A stretch of 64,000 nucleotides of DNA from Oenanthe sinensis. Its lineage: Eukaryota > Streptophyta > Magnoliopsida > Apiales > Apiaceae. Position 1 is the stretch's first letter, and each line of letters opens with the position of its first letter. The stretch covers positions 51,213,455-51,277,454 of the forward strand of contig CM053799.1 in the NCBI GenBank assembly GCA_028671895.1. Direction: 5' to 3'. Below, in pieces: positions 34,948 through 44,645 of the stretch. The notes under the pieces are model-generated. The model saw only the letters and a list, made by a program, of their open reading frames with translations, did no database searches and was not told where the DNA came from. A program made the position numbers and the translations under genes.

Positions 34948-36579
34948 TATATCCTGAGAATCATACATATAACACATAATTAGAGGGTGTTTAAAAAAAT
35001 TGGTTCCTCTAACAATTATTTAAAATTAAAACACCAACACTTAAACACCATAGGTTTCCGGTATGCCACGTTGGGTGACTTATATACCACCTAAATTTAT
35101 TTAAATGTTACTTCGGTCCTACTACTAAATAATTAGCCACGTTAGGGTGATCTATATTATTTTTCATAGCTAAGTGTATACCATTATTAAATCTTAAATT
35201 AATAATAATAATACCAGATGCGCCTTTTGACTATGATAAATTCGTGCTCCTAACAATAAGATACTACTAAAATTACAAATCTAAAGAGTATTCAGACTGA
35301 CTGGCCAGGCCGGTGGAAGCATTGCCAAGAGGCTAACCACTTTTCTAGACACCAATCTAAATGGCCAGGTAAGTTGCACGCTTTCCTAGACACCAACGCA
35401 AGAATACTCAAAGATGTGTTATTTTAGATTCTCTTCCTAGTTGAGCGTGAAAACTATCAAAAAATAGGGTATCCTTTTATTATTTGAATTCTATGAAACT
35501 TAGTACGCCACGTTGGGTGACATATGTACCTTCCAATATTCATAATTAATTTTAGAAGTTTGTTCTAGTAATTTCCATAACACTTTAGACACCATAAATT
35601 ACATGCCACGATGGGTGACGTATACATAATTTATATTCGACTTAGTGTTAAATTACATACAAACAATAATGGAGACCATGGGATTTAATACCAAATTAAT
35701 TCCCTCTCCCACTTAGTATTTTACTATGAGGATTTTATCTAGATGCATCGTCCTATGTTATTTTTTTGCAGTCCACATGTATCATAATAACAATACATAT
35801 AACACATAACATAGCAGCATACTCATCATGATTAAAGCATAATAAAACAGCCCTATGTCCATGTCGTTCTAGCATGCGAAGGGTTAGTATCACATGGCAT
35901 AACAAACAAACATGGAACACATAGTAGTAATAATCAAGATCAGCAAACATTATGTAAAACATAATAAAATACATCCACTATTATGGCCCCGAAGAATAAT
36001 CTTCAAAATCATCCATCGATAAATTTTCAAAAATCTTCAGCCGCCTGTTTGACTGCCTAAACGAGCTCAGAATGGCTTGAAAAATCTGGAGATGGTTACC
36101 ATCTCGGCCTGTAGGTCTCGTTCTGCCGTTTCCGAAAAGGTATTATTCACCCCAATCGGATATCGTATGCAAAATCTATAGCCAGAACAGCGAAGCAGCC
36201 ACGAAAACAGCATATAGCAGCGGAAGAACTCTGTTTCTCGCATCTTCGTTGATCAAACAATTACATACGACAAATACAACAGAAAAATCTATTCTATTAC
36301 ATCAGATCATAATCTAAATTGAATACAATTCGAATTACAAGATTACAATCAAAATAGAAATCAAAAATTAAAACTAATCATGATCAACCCTCATGATTTA
36401 ATTTACAACCACGATAAACCACGTGGGATCCAAAAACATAATTACAACCATGACCATAATAGTGGAAAACAACCTGCATCAAAAAACAATACAAACCCAC
36501 CACTATATACATACATAATTACGACATGGACATCATATCATATAATGCAGAACCCCAGAACCTGGCTCTTGATGCCAAT
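34948..36579 (-). other. copia-3 long leader with primer site and repeated GCCACG motif
   Basis: An unusually long (about 1.6 kb) non-coding leader. The primer site, minus TGGCATCAAGAGCCAGG (about 36,561-36,577), is a variant of the tRNA-Met type. Four copies of a GCCACGTTGGGTGAC-like motif followed by TATA/TATG start at 35,064, 35,135, 35,507 and 35,605. A TTTCTAGACACCAA-like motif recurs at about 35,340-35,400. No ORF is convincing. Confidence 0.7.
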
Positions 36580-37734
36580 TGTTGGGACAATCGAATCATG
36601 ATGCTGCGTTTTATGATATGAAAACGAACGAGTTTGAATAGAAAATTAACCTTAATCGCTACGGTGCAAGCGATTCAAATCCACGTCTTCTACTGTATTC
36701 CCGTATTCACCTTGAGCGAAGTGTGACCTTCGATCCTCCCAAGGTTGCCTCCCTTCTAGCTTTGAGATCTTGGAACCCTAGTTCTTGGTTACCTCCTTGA
36801 ACGGCTGCTCACAAAACCCTAGTTTTTCCAACTCTTAGCTAGAAGAGAATAAGATGAATATATAGGCTACAGTAGGGATCCTGGATAATTAGGTCGGGCC
36901 TTCCAATGACATTCTGGGTCAAGCCCAATGTCATTAAATATTAATTCAATCCACTAAAGAATTAATATTTGCACTACCTCTCCTAATGCCGTAATTTAAT
37001 TATTTGATTCAGCTCCAATATTATTTGCTTATTAAATTCCCCATGTTTAAGACATCGAATGTCCATTAATTAAATTAATTTCTGATAATTAATTTAATCA
37101 ATATCTTTTATCCTTGATCATCCACTCAACCTTATAATTATGCAAGAACAAATCTGCCTGCAGGACTTAAGCATAATTATCTTTATGAGCTTTCAAGAGG
37201 ACGTCATCACCCGAATATTTTCGGACACGGTTTCCTTTTATAGTCAATATCCCACTCTGTATGCAATGTCATTGTCCAATACATAATATTGTGATTAACA
37301 AAAAATCACATCACATATGAATCAAAACATGTGCATTGCATACAAGTGTCAATCACTGTATCCGGATTAAGAACCTAAGCAATAATAATATTATAGAATC
37401 TTAGTTATTCTTTATTATCAGAATAGAAGAACAATTCTAATATTTTAATCCCGTTCAATATACACAAAATATACAAGTATTATTCAATAATCAAGATATA
37501 TTATTTCCAAATAATACTTCAGTCATTCCAGTGGTTTGTTTAACTCCACTTAAACTGTGAACATTTATTATATTATATATAGACACTGACAATCTAATCT
37601 TCTGTTATCCCATTTGATACTAGATTATCCACAATATATAATATACAAACAGTGTTAAAATATGCATTCAAGATTCTCAATAAAAAGGACAATGTCATAT
37701 ACTTCAAACGAATAGTTCAGTATACTCCCTAACA
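36580..37734 (-). repeat. 5' LTR of copia-3 (1155 bp)
   Basis: It begins TG at 36,580 next to the primer site and ends CCTAACA at 37,734, followed by the CCTAG duplication. Confidence 0.96.
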
Positions 37735-38755
37735 CCTAGGAAGCAGGGCACTCGCTCATAAGATTATAAGGTTGGGATTCTATTGGCCTGAAATGCTTAA
37801 GGATGCTAAAGCTTATATTAAGAAGTGTGATCGCTGCCAAAGGTTTGCACCCATTGTTAGGCAACCCCCTGAGATGTTGACATCTATTAATTCACCAATC
37901 CCTTTTGCTATGTGGGGGATGGATATTCTAGGTCCGTTTCCTATGGCCAGGGCACAAAGGAAGTTCCTCATTGTTGCAATTGACTACTTCACCAAGTGGA
38001 TAGAAGCCAAACCTTTGGCCAAAATTGATACAAAGAATGTGATGCAGTTCTTCTGGGAGAATGTCATATGCAGGTATGGGTTACCAAAGATCCTAGTAAC
38101 AGACAACAGGACTCAGTTCAACAACAAAGACTTTACTGAGTATTGTGAAAGGTACGACATTGAGCTGCGCTTCACCTCGGTAGCTCATCCTCAATCAAAT
38201 GGACAAGCAGAGGTTGCCAACAGAATTATCCTGGAAGGACTCAAAAAGAGAGTTGAGCGCTCTCAAGGTACTTGGATTGATGAATTACTCCCGATCCTGT
38301 GGGCATATAGAATTACATGTAAAACCTTGAGAGGTGCTACCCCATTTCAACTAGCCTACGGGGCAGAAGCCATGGTGCCTGTCGAGATCACTCATACCTC
38401 ACCGAGGACGCAGGAGTTTGAACCTGAATCCAATGAGGAAGGTATGAAGCTTGCCCTGGATTTAATTAATGAAGTACGCGATGAAGCTAATGTTGGAATT
38501 GTTCAGAACCAGAAGAAAACATCATTTTACTATAATCTTAGAGTCAAAGAAAGGTTCTTCCGTGAGGGAGACTTGGTCCTATGAAAGATTAAGGCCTCTG
38601 GAGCTGGTCCCAAAGGCAACCTATCCCCGAATTGGGAAGGACCTTATCAAATCAAGGATGTCACTAGGCAAGGGGCGTACAAATTTCAGACCTTGGAAGG
38701 AATTGAAATCCCAAGAAGCTGAAATGCTGTTAATTTGAGAATTTATCATGTTTGA
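37735..38755 (+). pseudogene. pol: gypsy-2 integrase
   Basis: The frame rejoins from 29,763. It has a zinc-binding region (LAHKIIRLGFYWP, then CDRCQRFAP), a core with Asp in WGMDILGPF, Asp in VTDNRTQF and Glu in NGQAEVANR, and a C-terminal DNA-binding part with NWEGPYQIKDV. The core is intact. TGA at 38,582-38,584 and a second TGA near 38,720 both stand where Trp codons are expected. The natural end is TGA at 38,753-38,755. There is no chromodomain, as expected for Tat elements. Confidence 0.92.
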
Positions 38756-39101
38756 CTGAAGACCTTGATGTCCAAGTATTTTAAGTATTTACCTATCGAT
38801 TTGTAAGCCTTGAAGGCTAGACAGGTTTGAGTTTGAGAACTTGGTTCTTCCTATTATATAAAAAGGATTATTTCCCGTTATCTTGGTTTTGATGATATTC
38901 TTGAGTTTTGAAAAACCTTTACAAGTCATGTGGACGTTTATTGTTTATGTTCGAATTAAACACAAAAAATAAATAAAACCAAGACAGAGGAAAAACAGTG
39001 CAAAGTGCATAAATAAAAAGGCTCAAAGGCCAAGAGTTTACAAAAAGCCTCAAAAGGCTGAGATAAATAAATACAAAGCTACCAATGTAAAATTCCTAAA
39101 A

Positions 39102-41076
39102 CTACTCGGCGCCCTCAGCATCTTCGGCCTCCTCACTCCCCAAAGATTCCCCTGAGTCGCTAGATTCCTCCTCCGATGAGCTAGAAGCATAAGAACTCTC
39201 CGCCGCCGACTTCTGAGGAGTTGCCTCAGGAGTAACCTTTATAGGCTCGACTCAGCGAGGAGAAGGTGAAGGAGCACTAGACTTTCTCTTTCTGATGTCG
39301 GGGCTACTCTCCCCGTCGGTGTCCCCCTCTTGTGCATCAATCAAACACCGCAGAGCGTCAGCTAACTGAGGACTTTTGAAGTCCACCTTCGGGTCAAACA
39401 ACCCCGGGTGCTTTACTAGCACCCCCCTCAGAGCTTCATTCCACCCAATAGTATGGTGGGTAGGATAGATCATGTTGTCGTGCTCCTTGATTAAATCCCG
39501 GTATTCCTCCGAGCCCAAGTAGGTGTCAATAATAGCATTCCTGTCAGCTTGAAGTTCTACCACCTCTGCCTGAGCCTGCCTCAGGAACTCTGCCTATTTG
39601 ACCATCTTCTCTTCCAAACTCTTCAGCTTGACCTCAGCAACAGTCAAGTCCTTTTTATACTTCCCAGCCTACGTTTTCCATGCATCGGCCTGGTGGAGGG
39701 AAGCTTGGAAATAGGCGTTAGCCTGGAAAGCCAATAAGCCAGGGTGAGTTGAGAGACTAATCACTAATAAGAAAAGAAATGCTAAAGTGCTAAGTGCATC
39801 AAAATTGAACCAGTCAAGTAAGAAAACTCATCGAAGACAAAGCTTGCGCACCTAAAGCCTTGGTGCTTTCCTCGTCGCGCCCCACAACAATTTCATTGTT
39901 GTCACAAGGAGTAATGGAGTGAAGGGACCAATCCTTGGCATGATCCGTAGATCCCACCACCGTATCTGTTTTCCTGAATCCCCAGCTAGGCTTGTATGCC
40001 AGGGACTTTGGAACCTTGACAAGCTCACTACCCTCAACAACAGTTACCCCAGTGTGGGGCTGCAAGAACGCCGACAACTCTTTGGTTTGTCTAGGGTCAT
40101 GCTTGAGCTTAAGGCGCTTCATGCGACCAGTTTCTTCAATAGGTGGAACGGTCCACTCGTTGATCTCTGCAGCAGCTGAAAAAGAAACACAAAAACATTA
40201 GTAAACTATCAACAGCAAAGGCAAAAACAAAGGTCAAGTTAAATAAAATACCTTAGCTGGAAGCCCTCGTAAGGCCAACAGCCTTTAGCCGATACACGTT
40301 AAGGAGAACCCAAGAAGCTTCCTTGGCCTCACCCTTAGTGAGCTCGACATAGGCAGCTTCTTCCGCCTCCATGAGCACTATGGTTTCAGCACTCCCGTCG
40401 GCCACCTTCGCAAAGGTGGACCTAAAAAGGGTATCATAGTTGCCCCTTCCCACTTAATTTGGACAAAGTTTTCTTTCCGATTGGGGTTATTGTCAGGAAT
40501 GGAAGAATTATCAAAGATATGGGGCATGTTGGGCCTGTGACCTATGTGAACCTAACCCAAGGACAAACTAGAGGAATTCTTGAATTGGAAAATTTTCCTA
40601 AACAAAGGGACGATCATTTTTATTTTCTTTTCAAGGAAAAGGAGCATGAAACAGTGAATGATCCTCCACCCATTGGGGACTATTTAGCATGGGTGGATTT
40701 GCACATCAGCTAATAAAGTGGGAATAAAATCGTGCAAAGGAAGCCTAAGCCCGGCTAAAAGGGCATCTACATAAATAAAAAGATAACCAGGTTTCCAATG
40801 ACATGTTCTATCACCAGGCCCAACTAAGGAAATGGTATAACGATGAGGAAAATTGAACAACCTATTATACTCTTCTATCATGTAAGTATTGAAAAACTTG
40901 TTACTGTGACTATAAGAATCTAGGTGAGATTGGCTAGGGTGTTCATCCCCCCGTTGGTTAATCATATCAATTAAAGACATGTAAGTGGAGTAGATGGGAA
41001 TACGGCGAAGGGGTTTACCTCTTTTGGTCGACCCCGCGTTCATGGCTGCTAGTCTTGAAGCCCTCTTGTCGGCCAT
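39102..41076 (-). pseudogene. Antisense additional gene of gypsy-2, probably three exons
   Basis: It lies between the integrase and 3' LTR, opposite to the element. Exon 1 (41,076-40,252) starts at ATG (MADKRASRLAAMNAG) and contains YNRLFNFPHRYTISLVGPGD. Its frame has TAA at 40,684, another stop near 40,575 and a one-base shift near 40,450. A GT-AG intron fits 40,251-40,176. Exon 2 (40,175-39,852) encodes EINEWTVPPIEETGR and GFRKTDTVVGSTDHAKDW. A second GT-AG intron fits 39,851-39,723. Exon 3 (39,722-39,102) encodes a coiled-coil-like stretch with two stops, then after a TGA at 39,252 a Ser/Glu-rich acidic tail. Antisense extra ORFs are known in Tat elements; their function is unknown. The splice sites are inferred. 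Confidence 0.65.
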
Positions 41077-41210
41077 TGCTACCTTCGAATCCCTTAAATT
41101 GCTAGAGGGGCTTGAGAGCTGGATTTCAGAAAAGCTAGAGAGCTCGAAGTACTAGAAGAAATTTGAGAATGGAGAAATGAGAAGTGTGAAAAATGAACAC
41201 CCTCATACCA

Positions 41211-41220
41211 CCTATATATA
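41211..41220 (-). promoter_or_regulatory. TATA box for the antisense gene
   Basis: Minus-strand TATATATAGG lies 135 bases upstream of the ATG at 41,076. The distance suits a plant promoter with a 5' UTR of about 100 bases. Inferred from position; no transcript data. Confidence 0.5.
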
Positions 41221-41660
41221 ACAGTTCAGCCGGTCACATGACCATTCAATTACCCCATGAACGGGTATTTCCAGGTCATATGACCGTTAGGAAGCAAGGC
41301 AACCGGTGTAACCGGTGAATGGGCTCGATTTTGTAAGCCCGTGACTGAAGGCCTAAGGATTATAGTTGACAGTAAAATAAATAAAAATAGAAATAGTATT
41401 CCAGAACCACGTGGAACAATCTAGAAGGTGGGTCAAGGAATTGGGTCAAACCCATTAAGCCTAGAAGGCCCATAATTCAATTTTAAAAGGCCCTTGATTT
41501 AAAAGCCTAGAAATCCTATAATCCGGTTCGAAGCCCATGAAGGCACATTGTTGAAAGATCAAAAGTGCTAAAAGAAAAACGTAAATTCTAACCCAAGAAT
41601 ATGTTGGGCTTAAATGAACTCCAAGCCCACAGGGTCCAATCCACTGTAATTCCTAGTGGA

Positions 41661-42560
41661 ACCAAAAAATCGACCTGGGTGAGGAAATAAAGGTTAATTC
41701 GACCTCAATCCAGGTCGAAGAAAATTTAGTCATGTGGCCAACCAAAAAATCGACTTGGGTGAGAAAATAAAGGTTAATTCGACCTCAATCCAGGTCGAAG
41801 AAAATTTAGTCATGTGGCCAACTAAAAAATTGACCTGGATGAGGAAATAAAGATTAATTCGACCTCAATCTAGGTCGAAGAAAATTTAGTCATGTGGCCA
41901 ACCAAAAAATTGACCTGGGTGAGGAAATAAAGGTTAATTCGACCTCAATCAAGGTCGAAGAAAATTTAGTCATGTGGCCAACCAAAAAATGGACCTGGAT
42001 GAGGAAATAAAGGTTAATTCGACCTCAATCCAGGTCGAAGAAAATTTGGTCATGTGGCCAACTAAAAAATCGACCTGAGTGAGGAAATGGAGGTTAATTC
42101 GACCTCAATCCAGGTCAAAAAATCATCAAGACCATGAAGCCCAATACAAATCGACCTGGGTGAAGAATTAAGGTCTAATTCGACCTCAATCCAGGTCGAT
42201 AGGAGGCAAAAGCAAAGGAGCCTTATCGATCTCAATTCCATCGACCTGGGTGAGGAATTGAGGTCTAATTCGACCTCAATCGAGGTCAACAGAAACCAAG
42301 ACACTTAAGCCCTGTCGACCTCAGTTACATCGACCTGGGTGAGGAATTGAGGTCTAATTCGACCTCAATCCAGGTCGACAGAAACCAAGGCACTTAAGCC
42401 CCGCGACCTCAGTTCCATCGACCTGGATGAGGAATTGAGGTCTAATTCGACCTCAATCCAGGTCGATAGAAACCATGGCCAACTCAGCCTGTCAATCTCA
42501 ATCCTTTTTTTTCGACCTAGGGGGCAGGATGAGGTCTAATTCGACCTCATTCCAGGTCGA
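41661..42560. repeat. Palindromic tandem-repeat array in gypsy-2 3' region
   Basis: Six head-to-tail copies of an exactly 80-bp unit start at 41,661, 41,741, 41,821, 41,901, 41,981 and 42,061. About four and a half copies of a related 88-90-bp unit start at 42,151, 42,241, 42,330, 42,418 and near 42,510. Both unit types share the core TCGACCTGG...CCAGGTCGA with an inner inverted repeat in the longer type. Tandem repeats in the 3' untranslated region are a known trait of Tat/Ogre elements. Confidence 0.92.
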
Positions 42561-42787
42561 ATTTGCTGGTAAAAATCTTCCCATTTTTTAGAAATTGGTA
42601 TAAAAATCCTTCGGGACTTCAATTTTGTGAGAAACAATTCTTATTAAAGAATTAATTATAAAAGGCTCGAGCTCAAAATTAAAAATGGAATTTATAAAAT
42701 TTCATTAAGTTAGACAAACGAGTCCAATTCTCGATAGGCACGAAAAACCCTTGATAAAACTTTTACGAAAACTCATGAAGTTTTCCC

Positions 42788-42803
42788 AAAAGTTGGGGGC
42801 AAA
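42788..42803 (+). other. gypsy-2 polypurine tract
   Basis: CAAAAGTTGGGGGCAAA ends directly at the TG of the 3' LTR, the expected place for plus-strand DNA priming. Confidence 0.8.
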
Positions 42804-43395
42804 TGATATGGGCAGAAAATAACCCTAAGGAAATAATAAATACAACATTTATTATTTCATTTATTTAACCTAGTGTGGTACAAAGGCTTGGACCCCTTGA
42901 AACGGATAAGAAATAATAAATCTAGGATCAACTGGATTTGTAAGTCCAGCCCATAAGCTCTGTTAAAGCCCTAGGCACATTAAGCCTTTATTAATTAATT
43001 TCATAATTAATAAAGGCTCACTTAAAGGCCTGAAGAGTCCTACGAGGCCCCTCATCTATGGAAGGTTATAGAAATCCTATCACAAAGATAAGACCTCATC
43101 TGCAAGAGTTTAGCGAGGACTCTCATTCCTATAAGATTTCAACAACCTTATCACTAGGAGACTTGACCACCAAGTCTCCTAACTCTAATCTAATTCCTAG
43201 GCCCTCATGCGCCTATATAAAAGGCATAACCCCTCAATATTAGAACTACGTTTTTGGCTTGATTCTCAAACACTCTTGAGATGCGTAGGCAACTTACAAG
43301 GACCTGGTTTTGTCACGAAACGTAAGTGCAGCCTTTGAAACTCGAAAACTCGAACCACTCATTAATTACTATTAATTGCATCTGATTTTGATCCG

Positions 43396-43400
<5 letters not shown>
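42804..43400 (+). repeat. 3' LTR of gypsy-2 (about 597 bp)
   Basis: It starts TGATATGGGC and ends GATCCGTAATA, where the related gypsy-1 LTR ends GATCCGTAACA. The canonical terminal CA is therefore changed to TA and merges into a TA microsatellite. A TATATAAAAGG promoter box is at about 43,213-43,223. Confidence 0.88.

Positions 43401-43449
<49 letters not shown>
43397..43449. repeat. (TA)n microsatellite
   Basis: About 25 uninterrupted TA units directly at the end of the gypsy-2 LTR. Confidence 0.97.
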
Positions 43450-43450
<1 letters not shown>

Positions 43451-43524
43451 GGCTCATATTATAATATTATAATAAGTAAAATCGTATCTAATACACGTAT
43501 ATTTTTAGGCCCAAATTTTATCTA

Positions 43525-43598
<74 letters not shown>

Positions 43599-43609
43599 GT
43601 ATATATATT
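43525..43609. repeat. Second TA-rich microsatellite
   Basis: TA runs are interrupted by TACA and TGTA. Flanking TTTTAGGCCCA occurs on both sides (about 43,503 and 43,622), as if a short segment had been duplicated around it. Confidence 0.9.
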
Positions 43610-44466
43610 AACTAAAATTTTACTTTTAGGCCCAGATTATATATTTATTATAACACGGGTAGAAATTATAATATATTTATATTAAATTGAATAATATTTA
43701 TTATACATAACAGAAATATTTATGTTAAATAAAAATCTATTTATTATACAGAATTATAAATTATTATAATTTAGTATCACTCACATCTTTAATAAATTTA
43801 TATAAAATAAGAAAATATACCATATGTATTAATATAAATTCTTAATATTATAAAATTTTATATTAAATATCAATAAAATTAAAAATAAAAACTAAGTTTA
43901 TATAAATATTAGTTATCTCGTGTTTCGCACGAGTTATAAACTTATAATTATAATAACACCTTGTATATTAATATGAGAATTTTTTTAATCTCTAAATAAA
44001 GACCTAATACAAGTTTAAAGTAAAATGATAAGAAATTTGATAAAAAATGATTAAGTACTTAAATGATAAGAAGTTTGCTTGTATAAATTTGTTTAATTGC
44101 GAGTGTCTGTTTCCTTCTATACTTCCATAATCAAATTGGTATCAACCCTAAGATACTTGGATTAATTATGATTTAATTCTGCACAGGTAAGGCTGTATCC
44201 ATGACATGCTTTTAGTGCTGGTGAGAGTGCATCAACTTTCGTTGAACTTGGCCTGTGATAGAATCTTAAATAGTTTGATAGACCTACTTAGTCGTATTTA
44301 AAAGTTGTTGCCTAATGGACTAGCTAGTAATCTAGTAGGCAAATGTCTAAGCAGATCGAGAAGGAAATGCAAATTATGCAGTGAATATACAGAGTCTGTA
44401 TATCTGTTGGGATTCGGGTTAAATAGCAGTTTCAAGTTAAATGCAATTGAATACTACAATTTTTAG
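43610..44466. other. AT-rich intergenic stretch
   Basis: No gene seen. A hairpin CTCGTGTTTCGCACGAG lies at about 43,917-43,933. This CACGAG-type stem resembles those near Helitron 3' ends, but no CTRR end was found close by. Confidence 0.5.
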
Positions 44467-44645
44467 TACTCCCTCTGTTCTATTCATATTCTCCTAAGGT
44501 AAAATTTCAAGTTTTTTAGTAACATTAAATAAAATATGTAATATACTTCTAATTAAAGTTACATGTTAAAAAATAAGAATTGGAGTTTAAATAATAAAAT
44601 ATAGAGTTCATATTTTAATTATGAATGGAGTGGAGCAAGTGATAA
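44467..44645. mobile_element. Stowaway-like MITE
   Basis: It starts TACTCCCTCTGTTCTATTCATA and ends in TATGAATGGAGTGGAGCAAGT, an imperfect terminal inverted repeat around an AT-rich core of about 130 bases. The CTCCCTCYGTTC terminus is the hallmark of plant Stowaway/Tc1-mariner MITEs. Confidence 0.65.

Larger units (their letters stand above)
29764..37734 (-). mobile_element. Complete Ty1/copia element copia-3 (8.0 kb)
   Basis: LTRs at 29,764-30,919 and 36,580-37,734 have TGTTGGGA starts and CCTAACA ends, flanked by the perfect duplication CCTAG (29,759-29,763; 37,735-37,739). Minus-strand order is gag, protease, integrase, RT, RNase H. It lacks the large extra ORF of the SIRE copies and has shorter gag, so it is a different copia lineage (Tork/Angela-like by texture, not verified). 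About seven substitutions and one indel separate the LTRs, which makes it the youngest element here. Confidence 0.95.
12061..43400 (+). mobile_element. Ty3/gypsy Tat-like retrotransposon gypsy-2, from protease to 3' LTR, split by two copia insertions
   Basis: Pieces are 12,061-14,242 (protease, RT, first RNase H), 28,980-29,763 (second, archaeal-type RNase H) and 37,735-43,400 (integrase, 3' region, 3' LTR). The intervening blocks are complete copia elements flanked by perfect 5-bp duplications (GTGTA, CCTAG). Dual RNase H, no chromodomain, an antisense extra gene and a tandem-repeat-bearing 3' untranslated region together are the signature of the Tat clade (Retand/Ogre relatives). The gag and 5' LTR are missing from this window. 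Confidence 0.9.

Noticed and set aside
40459..40713. 84-codon plus-strand ORF beginning MDKVFFPIGVIVRN
   Set aside because: It is the opposite strand of exon 1 of the antisense gene, which fits the exon structure and TATA box better; no domain recognised in the plus-strand reading.
42062..42304. 80-codon minus ORF in the 3' repeat array
   Set aside because: Its Leu/Asn/Ser repeats follow the 88-90-bp tandem unit; a by-product of the array.
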